From NCBI RefSeq assembly GCF_017352115.1, contig NZ_CP071448.1:5205001-5269000 (forward strand): a DNA stretch of 64,000 nucleotides. The letters are read 5' to 3'. This DNA comes from Flavobacterium endoglycinae (GTDB lineage Bacteria > Bacteroidota > Bacteroidia > Flavobacteriales > Flavobacteriaceae). Positions 26,914-34,876 of the stretch are shown piece by piece. The notes under the pieces were generated by a model that worked only from the letters and a program-made list of their open reading frames with translations, was not told where the DNA came from and did no database searches. Every line of letters starts with the position of its first letter. Position 1 is the first letter of the stretch. The position numbers and the translations under genes are program-made.

Positions 26914-28779
26914 TTAAGCTTTTCTGTTTTCTTTTTCCCAGGCTTTTAAGTCTTTTTCACGTTGTTTCATGTCTTTTTCACGCTGCTTCATATCTTTTTC
27001 TCTTTGTTTCATATCTTTAGCGTGCTGCTGCATTGCTTTTTCATGCTGTTTCATGTCAAACTCATATTGCTTCATGTCTTTTTCATATTGCTTGATGCCG
27101 TTTTCGTACTCTTTAGAATCATTTCCATACTTAAACTTCATGTCAATATTGAATTTTTCCATGTTGCTATTGAACTTTTCCATTGCAACTTCGTACTGCT
27201 CCATTTGTTTTTCGAAAATAGCACTGCGTTCTGCCATGATAGCATCAATTTGTTTTTCGTAATTAGATAAATCTGGTTCGAATGCTTCCATTTTTTTCTC
27301 AAACTCGGCCATTTCTTTTTCAAACTTTGCCATTGCAACTTTGTCTTTAGGATTTGTAGGAGCTGCAGGTGGTCGTGGCATTTTTGACATATCGATTGCT
27401 GGAAGAGGAGGCATAGGTTCAGCTGGAAATACAGGTGCTACGGGAGCCGCTGGTGCAACAGGTGCTACAGCAGAATTTCCCACAACAGGATCAGCATCAT
27501 TTTCATTAAAATCTTTTATTACGACATTATTTCTTGTAACTAAAGGATGTTCGGTTTGACCTTCAGTAATTAAACTAATGTCTTTATTTCCTTCATCATC
27601 GGTATTTAAAACAACACTGCAGTCTTTTATAGCATCAGAACTGTTCATTTCTATAATCTGCATTTTGCCATTTTCTTTAACCATTCTGATTTTAATAGCT
27701 GTAATTTCGTTTTTGCTATTTCTTTTAACATCAGAAATCTTGATATCAATGTTATGGTCGGTTTTAAGTTTTGCAGTTAAGTCTTTTAATTCTTGATCTG
27801 TTGTTGATTTGCTGATTTTAAAGATTTCCGAATCTTGATTTTTAGATACGGTAATTTCGTTTTCTTGTGCTCGTTTTTTCTCCTGTGCAATAGTTTTAAT
27901 TTGAAATAATAATACAAATGCTCCTAGGGCTGGAATGATGGCATAGTATTTCCAGTAATGCCATTTTTTTGATTGATTTTTGTTAAGCATAACAATTCGT
28001 TTTTTGATTAATGATTGATAAAAGTGATTGGTGATTGCAACACAAGTTTCGTGTGTTGTTATTTTTAAAAGAGTATACTGATACGCTTTTTTGTCTGATA
28101 TTTTTTTTGAAGCCTCATTGTCGGCAATAAATTCTAGGTTTTGTAAAATGGCTTTTTTGTACAGCCAGATAATTGGATTGAACCAAAAAAGAATACAAAA
28201 AATCCTTGAAATAATTACATCTACGGTATGATACTGATCGCTGTGCACTTTTTCATGTTCGAGAATACTTTGTAATTCTGCCTCACTGTAAAGCGATGAG
28301 TTGTAAACGATATAATCGAAATACGAAAAAGGTGCAATATTTTCATTTACATCTACAAACTTAAAATCTTCCTGCTGCTCAATTTTCTTTCCTTTTAAAA
28401 CGGAATTCAGACTATAGAAATCAATTCCGAATTTTATCATAAAAGCAGCAAATCCAAGTGTATAAACAGCAAGGGAAACTAAATTCCAATTTATTTCAAA
28501 AGGTTCTTCTTCAGCAATCTGAGAAGTGTGAGAAGGAATATAATTATGATTTGCAATAGGAACATAAGAAACCGGTTCGTAAACAACAGGAGCTGGATCT
28601 ATCCAGATTACTTTGGTATAGATTACAAATGGTAGGATAACCGAAGTTAAAAGTCCTGCTAATAAAAACCATCGGCTGCTATTAAAAAAGGTTTCTTTAC
28701 GGAGTAAAAAATAGTAAGCAAAATAAAACAAAGTAATTAATCCGCTTGCTTTTGCGATAAAAATGAAAAGTGCTTCCAT
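26914..28779 (-). CDS. M56 (BlaR1/MecR1-like) membrane protease with coiled-coil tail
   Basis: The N-terminal 290 residues are a BlaR1-type M56 module: membrane helices at about 8-25, 35-55 and 105-122, the zinc motif HEKVH at 175-179, the ligand region LEFIADNEA, and a fourth helix near 275. M56 proteases cleave a BlaI repressor when a signal arrives. In place of a penicillin-binding sensor the 330-residue tail has a Pro/Ala-rich linker (about 440-475) and a long charged helix built on KDMKQ-type heptads to the end. It starts 5 bases after its BlaI partner and is the last gene of the operon. Confidence 0.88.
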   Translation of the reverse strand: MEALFIFIAKASGLITLFYFAYYFLLRKETFFNSSRWFLLAGLLTSVILPFVIYTKVIWIDPAPVVYEPVSYVPIANHNYIPSHTSQIAEEEPFEINWNLVSLAVYTLGFAAFMIKFGIDFYSLNSVLKGKKIEQQEDFKFVDVNENIAPFSYFDYIVYNSSLYSEAELQSILEHEKVHSDQYHTVDVIISRIFCILFWFNPIIWLYKKAILQNLEFIADNEASKKISDKKAYQYTLLKITTHETCVAITNHFYQSLIKKRIVMLNKNQSKKWHYWKYYAIIPALGAFVLLFQIKTIAQEKKRAQENEITVSKNQDSEIFKISKSTTDQELKDLTAKLKTDHNIDIKISDVKRNSKNEITAIKIRMVKENGKMQIIEMNSSDAIKDCSVVLNTDDEGNKDISLITEGQTEHPLVTRNNVVIKDFNENDADPVVGNSAVAPVAPAAPVAPVFPAEPMPPLPAIDMSKMPRPPAAPTNPKDKVAMAKFEKEMAEFEKKMEAFEPDLSNYEKQIDAIMAERSAIFEKQMEQYEVAMEKFNSNMEKFNIDMKFKYGNDSKEYENGIKQYEKDMKQYEFDMKQHEKAMQQHAKDMKQREKDMKQREKDMKQREKDLKAWEKENRKA

Positions 28780-28784
28780 ACTGG

Positions 28785-29153
28785 TTATTTTTCGTTTTTT
28801 GGATTTTCGATCATTTCTAAGATTTCTCGTAATTCGTCGGCAGAAATTTTTTCTTCTTTCGCAAAAAACGAAACCATACTTTTATAAGAGCTGTTAAAAT
28901 AATTATCTATCGCCGTGCTCATAAAACCTTTTCTGTAATCTTCAATGCTTACAATAGGATAATATTGATGTGTGTTTCCAAAAGCATTGTGTGCTACATA
29001 TCCTTTATCTTCCAAATTACGTACAATGGTTGACAAAGTATTGTAATGTGGCTGATCTTCTAAAATCTCTGCTTGAATTTCTTTTACAAAAGCTTTTTTC
29101 AGCTTCCATAAAATGTGCATGATTTCTTCTTCTTTGTTGGTTAGTTTTTGCAT
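28785..29153 (-). CDS. BlaI/MecI-family repressor, copy 2
   Basis: 122 residues with a winged-helix DNA-binding domain at about 1-75 (LTNKEEEIMHILWKLKKAFV then YNTLSTIVRNLEDKGYV) and a helical dimerisation tail containing the likely M56 cleavage region. It is nearly identical to the first BlaI at 30770-31138, the main differences being around residues 84-92. It starts 8 bases after the first M56 gene, so the module was duplicated in tandem. It probably binds the same operators at 31165-31220. Confidence 0.93.
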   Translation of the reverse strand: MQKLTNKEEEIMHILWKLKKAFVKEIQAEILEDQPHYNTLSTIVRNLEDKGYVAHNAFGNTHQYYPIVSIEDYRKGFMSTAIDNYFNSSYKSMVSFFAKEEKISADELREILEMIENPKNEK

Positions 29154-29161
29154 TTTGATTT

Positions 29162-30763
29162 TTATTTGCGAGTTTCGATTTCGATTACTCCGTTGGCGCC
29201 TTTGTCACCATATTTGGCTAATGCATTTGTACCATTATAAACACTGACACTTTTAACTTTACCGTTGTCAATATCTTCGATATCAAAACCGGCAGGCATT
29301 TCTTCACCGTCAATAATAATAAGCTGTGATCCTAAAGGAGTTTTATTGGTTGAAGAATAAACAGTTACATTAGAGCCATTATTGGTGGTTACAACTTTAG
29401 TCGAAGCATTGCTATTTGTATTGGTTGTTACAAAAGTGCTAATATTTGTACTAATATTATTATTAGTTTTTGTACTAGTAGAAGAATGAGTGTCAGCATT
29501 GGTTTCAGTTTTATTTTTTAGTTCGTTGCTGATAGCAACTTTTGGTTGTTTAGTGGTTTTACTAGAAGAATTTGTTTGTTCAGAAGTAGTTTGGATTCCA
29601 ATTTTTTTGATTCCATTTTCATCTGTTGTAACTAATATTCCAAAATCTTTAATAGCTTCATTTCCTGAAGTCTGAATAGACTGCGCAGTTTGTTTTCCGT
29701 TTTTAATATCAATTTTAATAGAAATTAATTGATTTTGAGCATTACGCTTAATTTCAGAAGCTTGAAAATCAACGTTATGAATTGATTTTAATTTCTCTTT
29801 GATTTCTTTTAAATCAGCATCAGTAGACGTTTTTTTGATTTTGTACACATCCAGAGATTTAATTTCTCCATTGCCTGATTGTACAATCTGCTGTTTTTCT
29901 TTTGCAATAGTTTCAACTTGAAAAACTAAAACAAATGCTACAAGTGCTGGAATTACAACATAATACTTCCAAGAATTTCTCTTTTTTGATTGATTTTTGT
30001 TTAACATGACAATTCGTTTTTTGATTAATGATTGATAAAAATGATTGGTGATTGCAACACAGCTTTCGTGTGTTGTTATTTTTAAAAGTGTGTATTGATA
30101 CGATTTTTTATCGCTTAACTTCTTGGCTGCTTCTTTATCTGCAATGAATTCTAAATTCTGAACAATTGCCTTTTTGTAAATCCAGATGATTGGATTAAAC
30201 CAAAACAGCAGACAAAATGCACGCGATAATAAAACATCGATTGTATGATTTTGATCGCTGTGTACTTTTTCATGTTCAATAATATTCTGTAGTTCAGTAT
30301 CGGTATACATTGATGAGTTGTATACGATATATTCAAAATACGAGAATGGAGCGATATTTTCGTTAGTATCAATAAATTTAAAGTCTGCCTGCTGATGAAT
30401 TTTCTTTCCTTTTAAAATGGATTGCAGACTATAAAAATCTAAAGCAAATTTTATTAAGAGAATCAAAAATCCAACTCCATAAATCAGAGAGATAACGTAA
30501 ATCCAGTTAATTTCATGGATTTCATTTTTTATAGGTTGAAACGGAATTTCTTGAGGATTTAAATTTGAAATAGGAGAGGCGTTTATCCAAATTACTTTGG
30601 TATAAGATACTAAAGGAAGAACAGCGGAAGTAATCAGACCTGTTAATAAAAACCATCTGTTTGTAGTAAAGAATGTTTCTTTGCGGAGTAAAAAATAATA
30701 AGCACAGTAAAATAGTATAACTAAACCGGCCGATTTTGCGATATATAAATAAAGTGCTTCCAT
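29162..30763 (-). CDS. M56 (BlaR1/MecR1-like) membrane protease with TonB-plug-like tail
   Basis: 533 residues. The N-terminal half matches the other M56 protein almost line by line: helices at about 10-25, 35-55 and 90-108, HEKVH at 164-168, LEFIADKEA, and a fourth helix near 265-280. The tail differs: a Ser/Thr/Asn-rich stretch (about 395-480) leads to a short domain ending in KSVSVYNGTNALAKYGDKGA and VIEIETRK, the pattern seen in the plug segment of TonB-dependent receptors and in many Bacteroidota M56 proteins. It would sense an envelope signal and relieve BlaI repression. Confidence 0.88.
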   Translation of the reverse strand: MEALYLYIAKSAGLVILFYCAYYFLLRKETFFTTNRWFLLTGLITSAVLPLVSYTKVIWINASPISNLNPQEIPFQPIKNEIHEINWIYVISLIYGVGFLILLIKFALDFYSLQSILKGKKIHQQADFKFIDTNENIAPFSYFEYIVYNSSMYTDTELQNIIEHEKVHSDQNHTIDVLLSRAFCLLFWFNPIIWIYKKAIVQNLEFIADKEAAKKLSDKKSYQYTLLKITTHESCVAITNHFYQSLIKKRIVMLNKNQSKKRNSWKYYVVIPALVAFVLVFQVETIAKEKQQIVQSGNGEIKSLDVYKIKKTSTDADLKEIKEKLKSIHNVDFQASEIKRNAQNQLISIKIDIKNGKQTAQSIQTSGNEAIKDFGILVTTDENGIKKIGIQTTSEQTNSSSKTTKQPKVAISNELKNKTETNADTHSSTSTKTNNNISTNISTFVTTNTNSNASTKVVTTNNGSNVTVYSSTNKTPLGSQLIIIDGEEMPAGFDIEDIDNGKVKSVSVYNGTNALAKYGDKGANGVIEIETRK

Positions 30764-30769
30764 GGATTA

Positions 30770-31138
30770 TTATTTTTTATCTTTTGGATTTTCGATCATT
30801 TCTAAAATTTCACGCAGTTCATCTGCAGATATTTTTTCTTCTTTTGCAAAAAAGGACACCATATTTTTATAAGAACTGTTGAAATAATTATCAATTGCAG
30901 TTTTCATGTATTTTTTGCTGTAGGCTTCTAAAGTTACAATTGGATAATATTGATGCGTATTTCCAAATGCGTTATGCGCCACAAAACCTTTTTCCTCCAG
31001 ATTTCGAACAATAGTCGAAAGCGTATTGTAATGCGGTTGATCTTCAGTTATTTCTGCCTGAATTTCTTTTACGAAAGCTTTTTTTAGCTTCCATAAAATG
31101 TGCATTATTTCTTCTTCTTTGTTGGTTAACTTTTGCAT
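30770..31138 (-). CDS. BlaI/MecI-family repressor, copy 1
   Basis: 122 residues, a winged-helix repressor as for its paralogue at 28785. It is the first gene of the operon BlaI-M56-BlaI-M56, with gaps of only 6, 8 and 5 bases between the four genes. Its promoter carries three phased palindromes, one inside the -33/-7 spacer, so autorepression is strongly indicated. The beta-lactam systems of staphylococci are the known model; here nothing points to a beta-lactamase, and the regulon beyond this operon is unknown. Confidence 0.95.
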   Translation of the reverse strand: MQKLTNKEEEIMHILWKLKKAFVKEIQAEITEDQPHYNTLSTIVRNLEEKGFVAHNAFGNTHQYYPIVTLEAYSKKYMKTAIDNYFNSSYKNMVSFFAKEEKISADELREILEMIENPKDKK

Positions 31139-31155
31139 GTTTTCTAATTTTAATT

Positions 31156-31186
31156 CAAACGTACAACTATTTTTTTAGTTACGCAA
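31156..31186 (-). promoter_or_regulatory. Promoter of BlaI-M56 operon
   Basis: On the minus strand, TTG (31186-31184), a spacer of exactly 20 bases and TACGTTTG (31163-31156) fit the Bacteroidota consensus. The -7 element ends 18 bases before the ATG. Confidence 0.8.
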
Positions 31187-31220
31187 CTATAAATATAGTT
31201 TATTAACTAATTTTTTAGTT
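31165..31220. promoter_or_regulatory. Triple BlaI operator
   Basis: Three 16-base palindromes of the form AACTA-N6-TAGTT lie at 31165-31180, 31185-31200 and 31205-31220, with a repeat distance of exactly 20 bases. The first fills the promoter spacer and the second overlaps the -33 TTG. Binding by the adjacent BlaI proteins is inferred. Confidence 0.75.
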
Positions 31221-31303
31221 TTTCTAAACCAAAAAGCATGCGAAAAGTATTCAGAATCAAAGTTAATAATTTGAATAATAGTGTTTTAAATATAAAGTGG
31301 AAA

Positions 31304-32521
31304 TTATTTCTTTTTTTCGAGAAGTAGCGCCTTCTTAATCCAAAGACAGCAGCAAGTTGCTAAGAAGCCAATACAAGCCATAAATAGCCAGTTAATTTGA
31401 TAGCCAAAATCAGATATGATTTCAAAACCCACTTTAGAACTTACAATATGTGCTAAACTGAAACTCATTGTATACAAAGCCATATAACGGCCTTCTTGTC
31501 CGCGTGGAGCACGACTTAAGGCAAAAGCATTTGAAAAAGGAAAGGTGAGAATTTCTCCAATCGAAATACAAATCATAGCTATAACAAGTATTCCAGCCCA
31601 AATATTTATAAGGAGTAATATATAACTGAAAGCCATTATAAAAGATCCAATTATGATAATTCTGATTTTAGGAAATCCTTTTCTTTCCATAAAACCAACG
31701 GTTGGCATTTCGAGAGCAAATATTAAAAGCCCGTTTAGGGTCATTAATAATCCAGTTTGGAATTCGCTCAAACCAAATTGTTCACTATGATATAAAGGTA
31801 AAGTCGTAAACAGCTGAAAGAAAATAATCGCGGTAATAAAACTCACAAATAAGAAAACCCAAAAAATGGTATCGTGAAAAACAGATTTTATATCAGATGT
31901 GCTTTCGGCTTTATCATCGTGTTCTACCTTTTTCTTTTCTTTTACCAATAGAGCGAAAATAGATATCGAAAGAATACAAGAAGCACCATCAACCCAAAAA
32001 AGTCCTGAATAGCCCATTGCCATAATAATTATACCTCCAAGAGCCGGACCAGCAGCAAAACCTAAGTTTACGGCAAGACGTACCAGTGTTAAAGCACGAG
32101 TTCTATTTTCGGGTTTGGCATAAGCACCTAACGACACAAACATCGCTGGTCTAAACATATCAGCTATAGTCATTAAGATAAACATTGCAATGCAAAGTCC
32201 CCAGAAAGTCGTAATATATTGTACAAAGAAAAGGGAGACACCGCTGGTAAACAAACTGAAAATCATGATTTTATAAAAACCGATTTTATCCGAAAGTTTA
32301 CCGCCAAGCCATGAACCCAGCATAGAACCTAAACCAAATGAAACCATTATCCATCCAACCTGATTATAAGTAAAATGGAGATCTTCTTTTAAATATTTTG
32401 ATAAAAAAGGCAGTACCATTGTACCTGCACGATTTATAAAAGTGATTAATGTAAGTATCCAAATTTCTCTAGTAAATCCTTTAAAATTGTTGATGTAATG
32501 GTTAAAAGCGGTTTTTAGCAT
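31304..32521 (-). CDS. MFS transporter (drug-efflux-like)
   Basis: 405 residues with about 12 membrane segments. The loop GSMLGSWLGGKLSDKIGFYK between helices 2 and 3 is the MFS signature, and the overall pattern resembles MdtH-type multidrug exporters. A -7-like TAACTTTG on the minus strand (32549-32542) lies 21 bases before the ATG, overlapping the divergent promoter region of the DUF1684 gene. There is a 165-base gap to the BlaI operon. The substrate is not known. Confidence 0.85.
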   Translation of the reverse strand: MLKTAFNHYINNFKGFTREIWILTLITFINRAGTMVLPFLSKYLKEDLHFTYNQVGWIMVSFGLGSMLGSWLGGKLSDKIGFYKIMIFSLFTSGVSLFFVQYITTFWGLCIAMFILMTIADMFRPAMFVSLGAYAKPENRTRALTLVRLAVNLGFAAGPALGGIIIMAMGYSGLFWVDGASCILSISIFALLVKEKKKVEHDDKAESTSDIKSVFHDTIFWVFLFVSFITAIIFFQLFTTLPLYHSEQFGLSEFQTGLLMTLNGLLIFALEMPTVGFMERKGFPKIRIIIIGSFIMAFSYILLLINIWAGILVIAMICISIGEILTFPFSNAFALSRAPRGQEGRYMALYTMSFSLAHIVSSKVGFEIISDFGYQINWLFMACIGFLATCCCLWIKKALLLEKKK

Positions 32522-32572
32522 TATAATTCTTGTATTTGCAACAAAGTTAGGAAACTTTGTAACTTAGAACGG

Positions 32573-32603
32573 TTGCTGCTTTATTACTTTTAAACTATTT
32601 TTG
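32573..32603 (+). promoter_or_regulatory. Promoter of DUF1684-TatD pair
   Basis: TTG at 32573-32575, a 20-base spacer, then TATTTTTG at 32596-32603; an exact consensus match 16 bases before the ATG. Confidence 0.7.
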
Positions 32604-32619
32604 CAGAAAATTTTCAAAG

Positions 32620-33219
32620 ATGAAAAAAGGCTTAATCCTAATATGTTTACTGACTTTTGGTTTTGGTTTTAGTCAGAAGAAATTCAACCGTGCTGAAACA
32701 GAAAAATTTCAAAAGCAGATTAACTCTGAATATGCTGATGCTAAGACAAGTCCGTTAATGGAAGAAGATCTGAAAACCTTTAAAACTTTAGATTTTTATC
32801 CGATTAATGGAAAGTATTTTGTAAATGCAAAATTCGTAAAGGCTCAAAATGAAAAAGTTTTCGAAATGAAAACAACAGGAGCAAGAACTCCGCAATATAT
32901 TAAGTACGGAACATTGTTTTTTACTTTAGAAGGGAAAGAAATGCAGTTGAACGTATACAGAAACATTGAGCTTTCTAAACAAAAAGAATATAAAGATCAT
33001 TTGTTTCTGCCTTTTTCTGATTTAACATGCGGAAAAGAAAGCTACATTGGCGGCAGATATATTGATTTAAAAATTCCAAAAGGCAATACAATTGCAGTTG
33101 ATTTTAATCAAGCTTACAATCCGTATTGTGCTTATAATCATAAATATTCTTGTCCGCTTGTTCCTTTAGAGAACGATTTAAAGGTAGAAATTAAAGCGGG
33201 AGTGAAAACTTTTCATTAA
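32620..33219 (+). CDS. DUF1684 exported protein
   Basis: 199 residues with a signal peptide (MKKGLILICLLTFGFGFSQ). The body matches the DUF1684 pattern: KTLDFYPINGKYFVNAKF near the start, a middle strand ending YIKYGTLFFTLEGKEMQLNVY, the LFLPFSDLTCGKESYIGGRY block and a C-terminal FNQAYNPYCAYNHKYSCPLVP block. The function is unknown. Its stop codon overlaps the start of the TatD gene by one base (TAATG), so the two are translated together. Confidence 0.88.
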   Translation: MKKGLILICLLTFGFGFSQKKFNRAETEKFQKQINSEYADAKTSPLMEEDLKTFKTLDFYPINGKYFVNAKFVKAQNEKVFEMKTTGARTPQYIKYGTLFFTLEGKEMQLNVYRNIELSKQKEYKDHLFLPFSDLTCGKESYIGGRYIDLKIPKGNTIAVDFNQAYNPYCAYNHKYSCPLVPLENDLKVEIKAGVKTFH

Positions 33220-33869
33220 TGGAATATTTTAATTTTCATACTCATCAATTTACAAATCAGTCTAATATATTAGAATTGGTCAATCAATATCCGCAGGAAT
33301 TTGATGCTTCGATTCCATTTTATTCTATCGGAATTCATCCGTGGTATATAAAAGACGGCCAAATTGATTTTGAGTTGAAAATTATCGAAGAAAAACTTCA
33401 AAGCAAAAATTGTCTGGCAGTAGGCGAATGTGGTTTAGATAAACGAATCGAAATGCCATTGGACAAACAAATTCCTGTTTTCGAAAAACAATTGCTTTTA
33501 GCCGAAAAATATAAGAAACCAGTTGTAATTCATTGTGTGGCAGCATTTCAAGAAGTAATTGCAGTTAAAAATAAATTGAATATTTCTGTTCCACTGATTA
33601 TTCATGGTTTTTCAAAAAACATTCAAGTGGCTGAACAACTTATTAAAGAAGGTTTTTATATTTCATTCGGGAAGTATTTATTGAGAAATCCAGATTTAAA
33701 AAACGTTTTTCAAAATGTTCCTAGTGATCGTTTCTTTTTAGAAACGGATACAATTGAAGAAGGAATTGAGCAAGTGTATAATTTAGCAGCTGAATATAAA
33801 GAGTTAGAATTAAAAGAATTACAGAGTCTTATTTCAAGTAATTGTAAAAATATATTTGAAAGGAAGTAA
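33219..33869 (+). CDS. TatD-family metal-dependent hydrolase
   Basis: 216 residues, an amidohydrolase-fold protein of the TatD nuclease family. Metal-binding motifs are visible in order: HTH at residues 7-9, GECGLD near 74, the HCV motif near 104, HGFSK near 127 and the ETD strand near 175. At 216 residues it is shorter than classical TatD (about 260), as is usual for the short Bacteroidota form. It is coupled to DUF1684 by a one-base overlap. The family members act as 3'-5' DNA exonucleases; the role here is not shown. Confidence 0.9.
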   Translation: MEYFNFHTHQFTNQSNILELVNQYPQEFDASIPFYSIGIHPWYIKDGQIDFELKIIEEKLQSKNCLAVGECGLDKRIEMPLDKQIPVFEKQLLLAEKYKKPVVIHCVAAFQEVIAVKNKLNISVPLIIHGFSKNIQVAEQLIKEGFYISFGKYLLRNPDLKNVFQNVPSDRFFLETDTIEEGIEQVYNLAAEYKELELKELQSLISSNCKNIFERK

Positions 33870-33893
33870 GAAGTGAGATGTTTTAGAAATCAT

Positions 33894-33920
33894 GCTTTGA
33901 CTTCGTTCAGCCTGACAACC
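33894..33920. repeat. Dispersed GTTGTCAG repeat, copy 2
   Basis: On the minus strand it reads GTTGTCAGGCTGAACGAAGT and continues, similar to the segment at 23800-23829. It lies in the gap between the TatD and TcdA genes. Confidence 0.5.
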
Positions 33921-33970
33921 CTAAACATCAAACTTGAAACATAAAAACTAAAAACAACAAAAAATAAAAT

Positions 33971-34690
33971 ATGGCAGAGTGGACAGAAAGAGCTGAGCTT
34001 TTATTTACAAAAGAAGGATTGGAAAACTTGCGTAATGCAAATGTATTAGTAGTAGGATTAGGCGGCGTAGGATCGTTTGCTGCTGAATTTTTGGCGAGAG
34101 CAGGAGTTGGAAATATGACTATTGTTGATGGCGATGTAGTTGATATTACAAATATTAACAGACAATTACCAGCGCTGCATTCTACAGTTGGCGAACCAAA
34201 AATTAAAATTGTAGGTGATCGTTTAATGGATATTAATCCCGAATTGAATTTAACAAGAGTAAAAGAGTTTTTATCTCCAGAAAGAGCTTTTGAAATCGTT
34301 TCACCAGAGTTTGATTATGTATTGGATTGTATTGACAGTATCACTCCAAAATTGAATTTAATTATTGCCGCAAAACGCAAGAGAGTTAAAATCATAAGCA
34401 GTATGGGAGCAGGAGGAAAGATGCTGGCTTCTAAAGTAAAAGTGGCCGATATTTCTAAAACAATCAACTGTTATTTTTCTAAAACAATCCGTAAAAGATT
34501 AAAAGCTGTAAAAATCAACAAATTGAAAGTGGTTTTTTCTTCGGAAATTCAAAACGAAAAGAGCTTAAAGTTAACCGACGGTAAAAACTTCAAAAAATCA
34601 TTCTACGGAACCAACAGTTATATGCCAGGATTATTTGGTCTGCACGCAGCTGAAACGGTTATTCGTTATTTAATTGCAAAGGAAGAGTAG
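33971..34690 (+). CDS. tcdA: tRNA threonylcarbamoyladenosine dehydratase-like (ThiF family)
   Basis: 239 residues of the ThiF/E1 fold. The nucleotide-binding motif GLGGVGS is at 29-35, followed by GDVVDITNINRQLPA, and the adenylation-region CIDSITPKLNLI. This is the TcdA/CsdL type, which cyclises the t6A base at position 37 of tRNA to ct6A using ATP. The length is slightly under E. coli TcdA (268). It stands alone between repeat-bearing intergenic gaps. Confidence 0.9.
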   Translation: MAEWTERAELLFTKEGLENLRNANVLVVGLGGVGSFAAEFLARAGVGNMTIVDGDVVDITNINRQLPALHSTVGEPKIKIVGDRLMDINPELNLTRVKEFLSPERAFEIVSPEFDYVLDCIDSITPKLNLIIAAKRKRVKIISSMGAGGKMLASKVKVADISKTINCYFSKTIRKRLKAVKINKLKVVFSSEIQNEKSLKLTDGKNFKKSFYGTNSYMPGLFGLHAAETVIRYLIAKEE

Positions 34691-34696
34691 TTTTCT

Positions 34697-34824
34697 CAGT
34701 ATTCAGTATTCAGTCACAGTATTCAGTTTCAGTATTCAGTTTCAGTATTCAGTGATAGTATTCAGTCACAGTATTCAGTCACAGTATTCAGTTTCAGTAT
34801 TCAGTTTCAGTATTCAGTCACAGT
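34697..34824. repeat. 13-base tandem repeat array
   Basis: About ten copies of a GTATTCAGT core, most spaced 13 bases apart, with the linker alternating between CAGTTT and CAGTCA types. It sits between tcdA and the HAD gene and ends about 50 bases before the next start codon. A related, degenerate segment lies at 49984-50073. Confidence 0.9.
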
Positions 34825-34866
34825 AGAAAAACCTTTGAACCTTTGCTCCTCAGAACCTTAGCACCT
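34825..34866 (+). repeat. AACCTT-rich leader module, copy 1
   Basis: The DNA after the tandem array contains CCTCAGAACCTTAGCACCTT and stops a few bases before the ATG of the next gene. The same motif (two mismatches) lies in front of the UbiA gene at 49984-50030, in the same orientation to the start codon. Confidence 0.65.
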
Positions 34867-34876
34867 TTTAAAAAAA

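Noticed and set aside
26962..27270. Long plus-strand frames opposite the M56 tail
   Set aside because: They are the antisense reading of the heptad repeats, rich in Phe, Ser and Cys, and have no independent support.
26914..31138. Beta-lactam resistance locus
   Set aside because: There is no beta-lactamase or penicillin-binding sensor domain; BlaI-M56 operons in Bacteroidota often serve other stresses.
34697..34824. Possible CRISPR array
   Set aside because: The unit is only 13 bases and there are no unique spacers between repeats; it is a simple tandem repeat.
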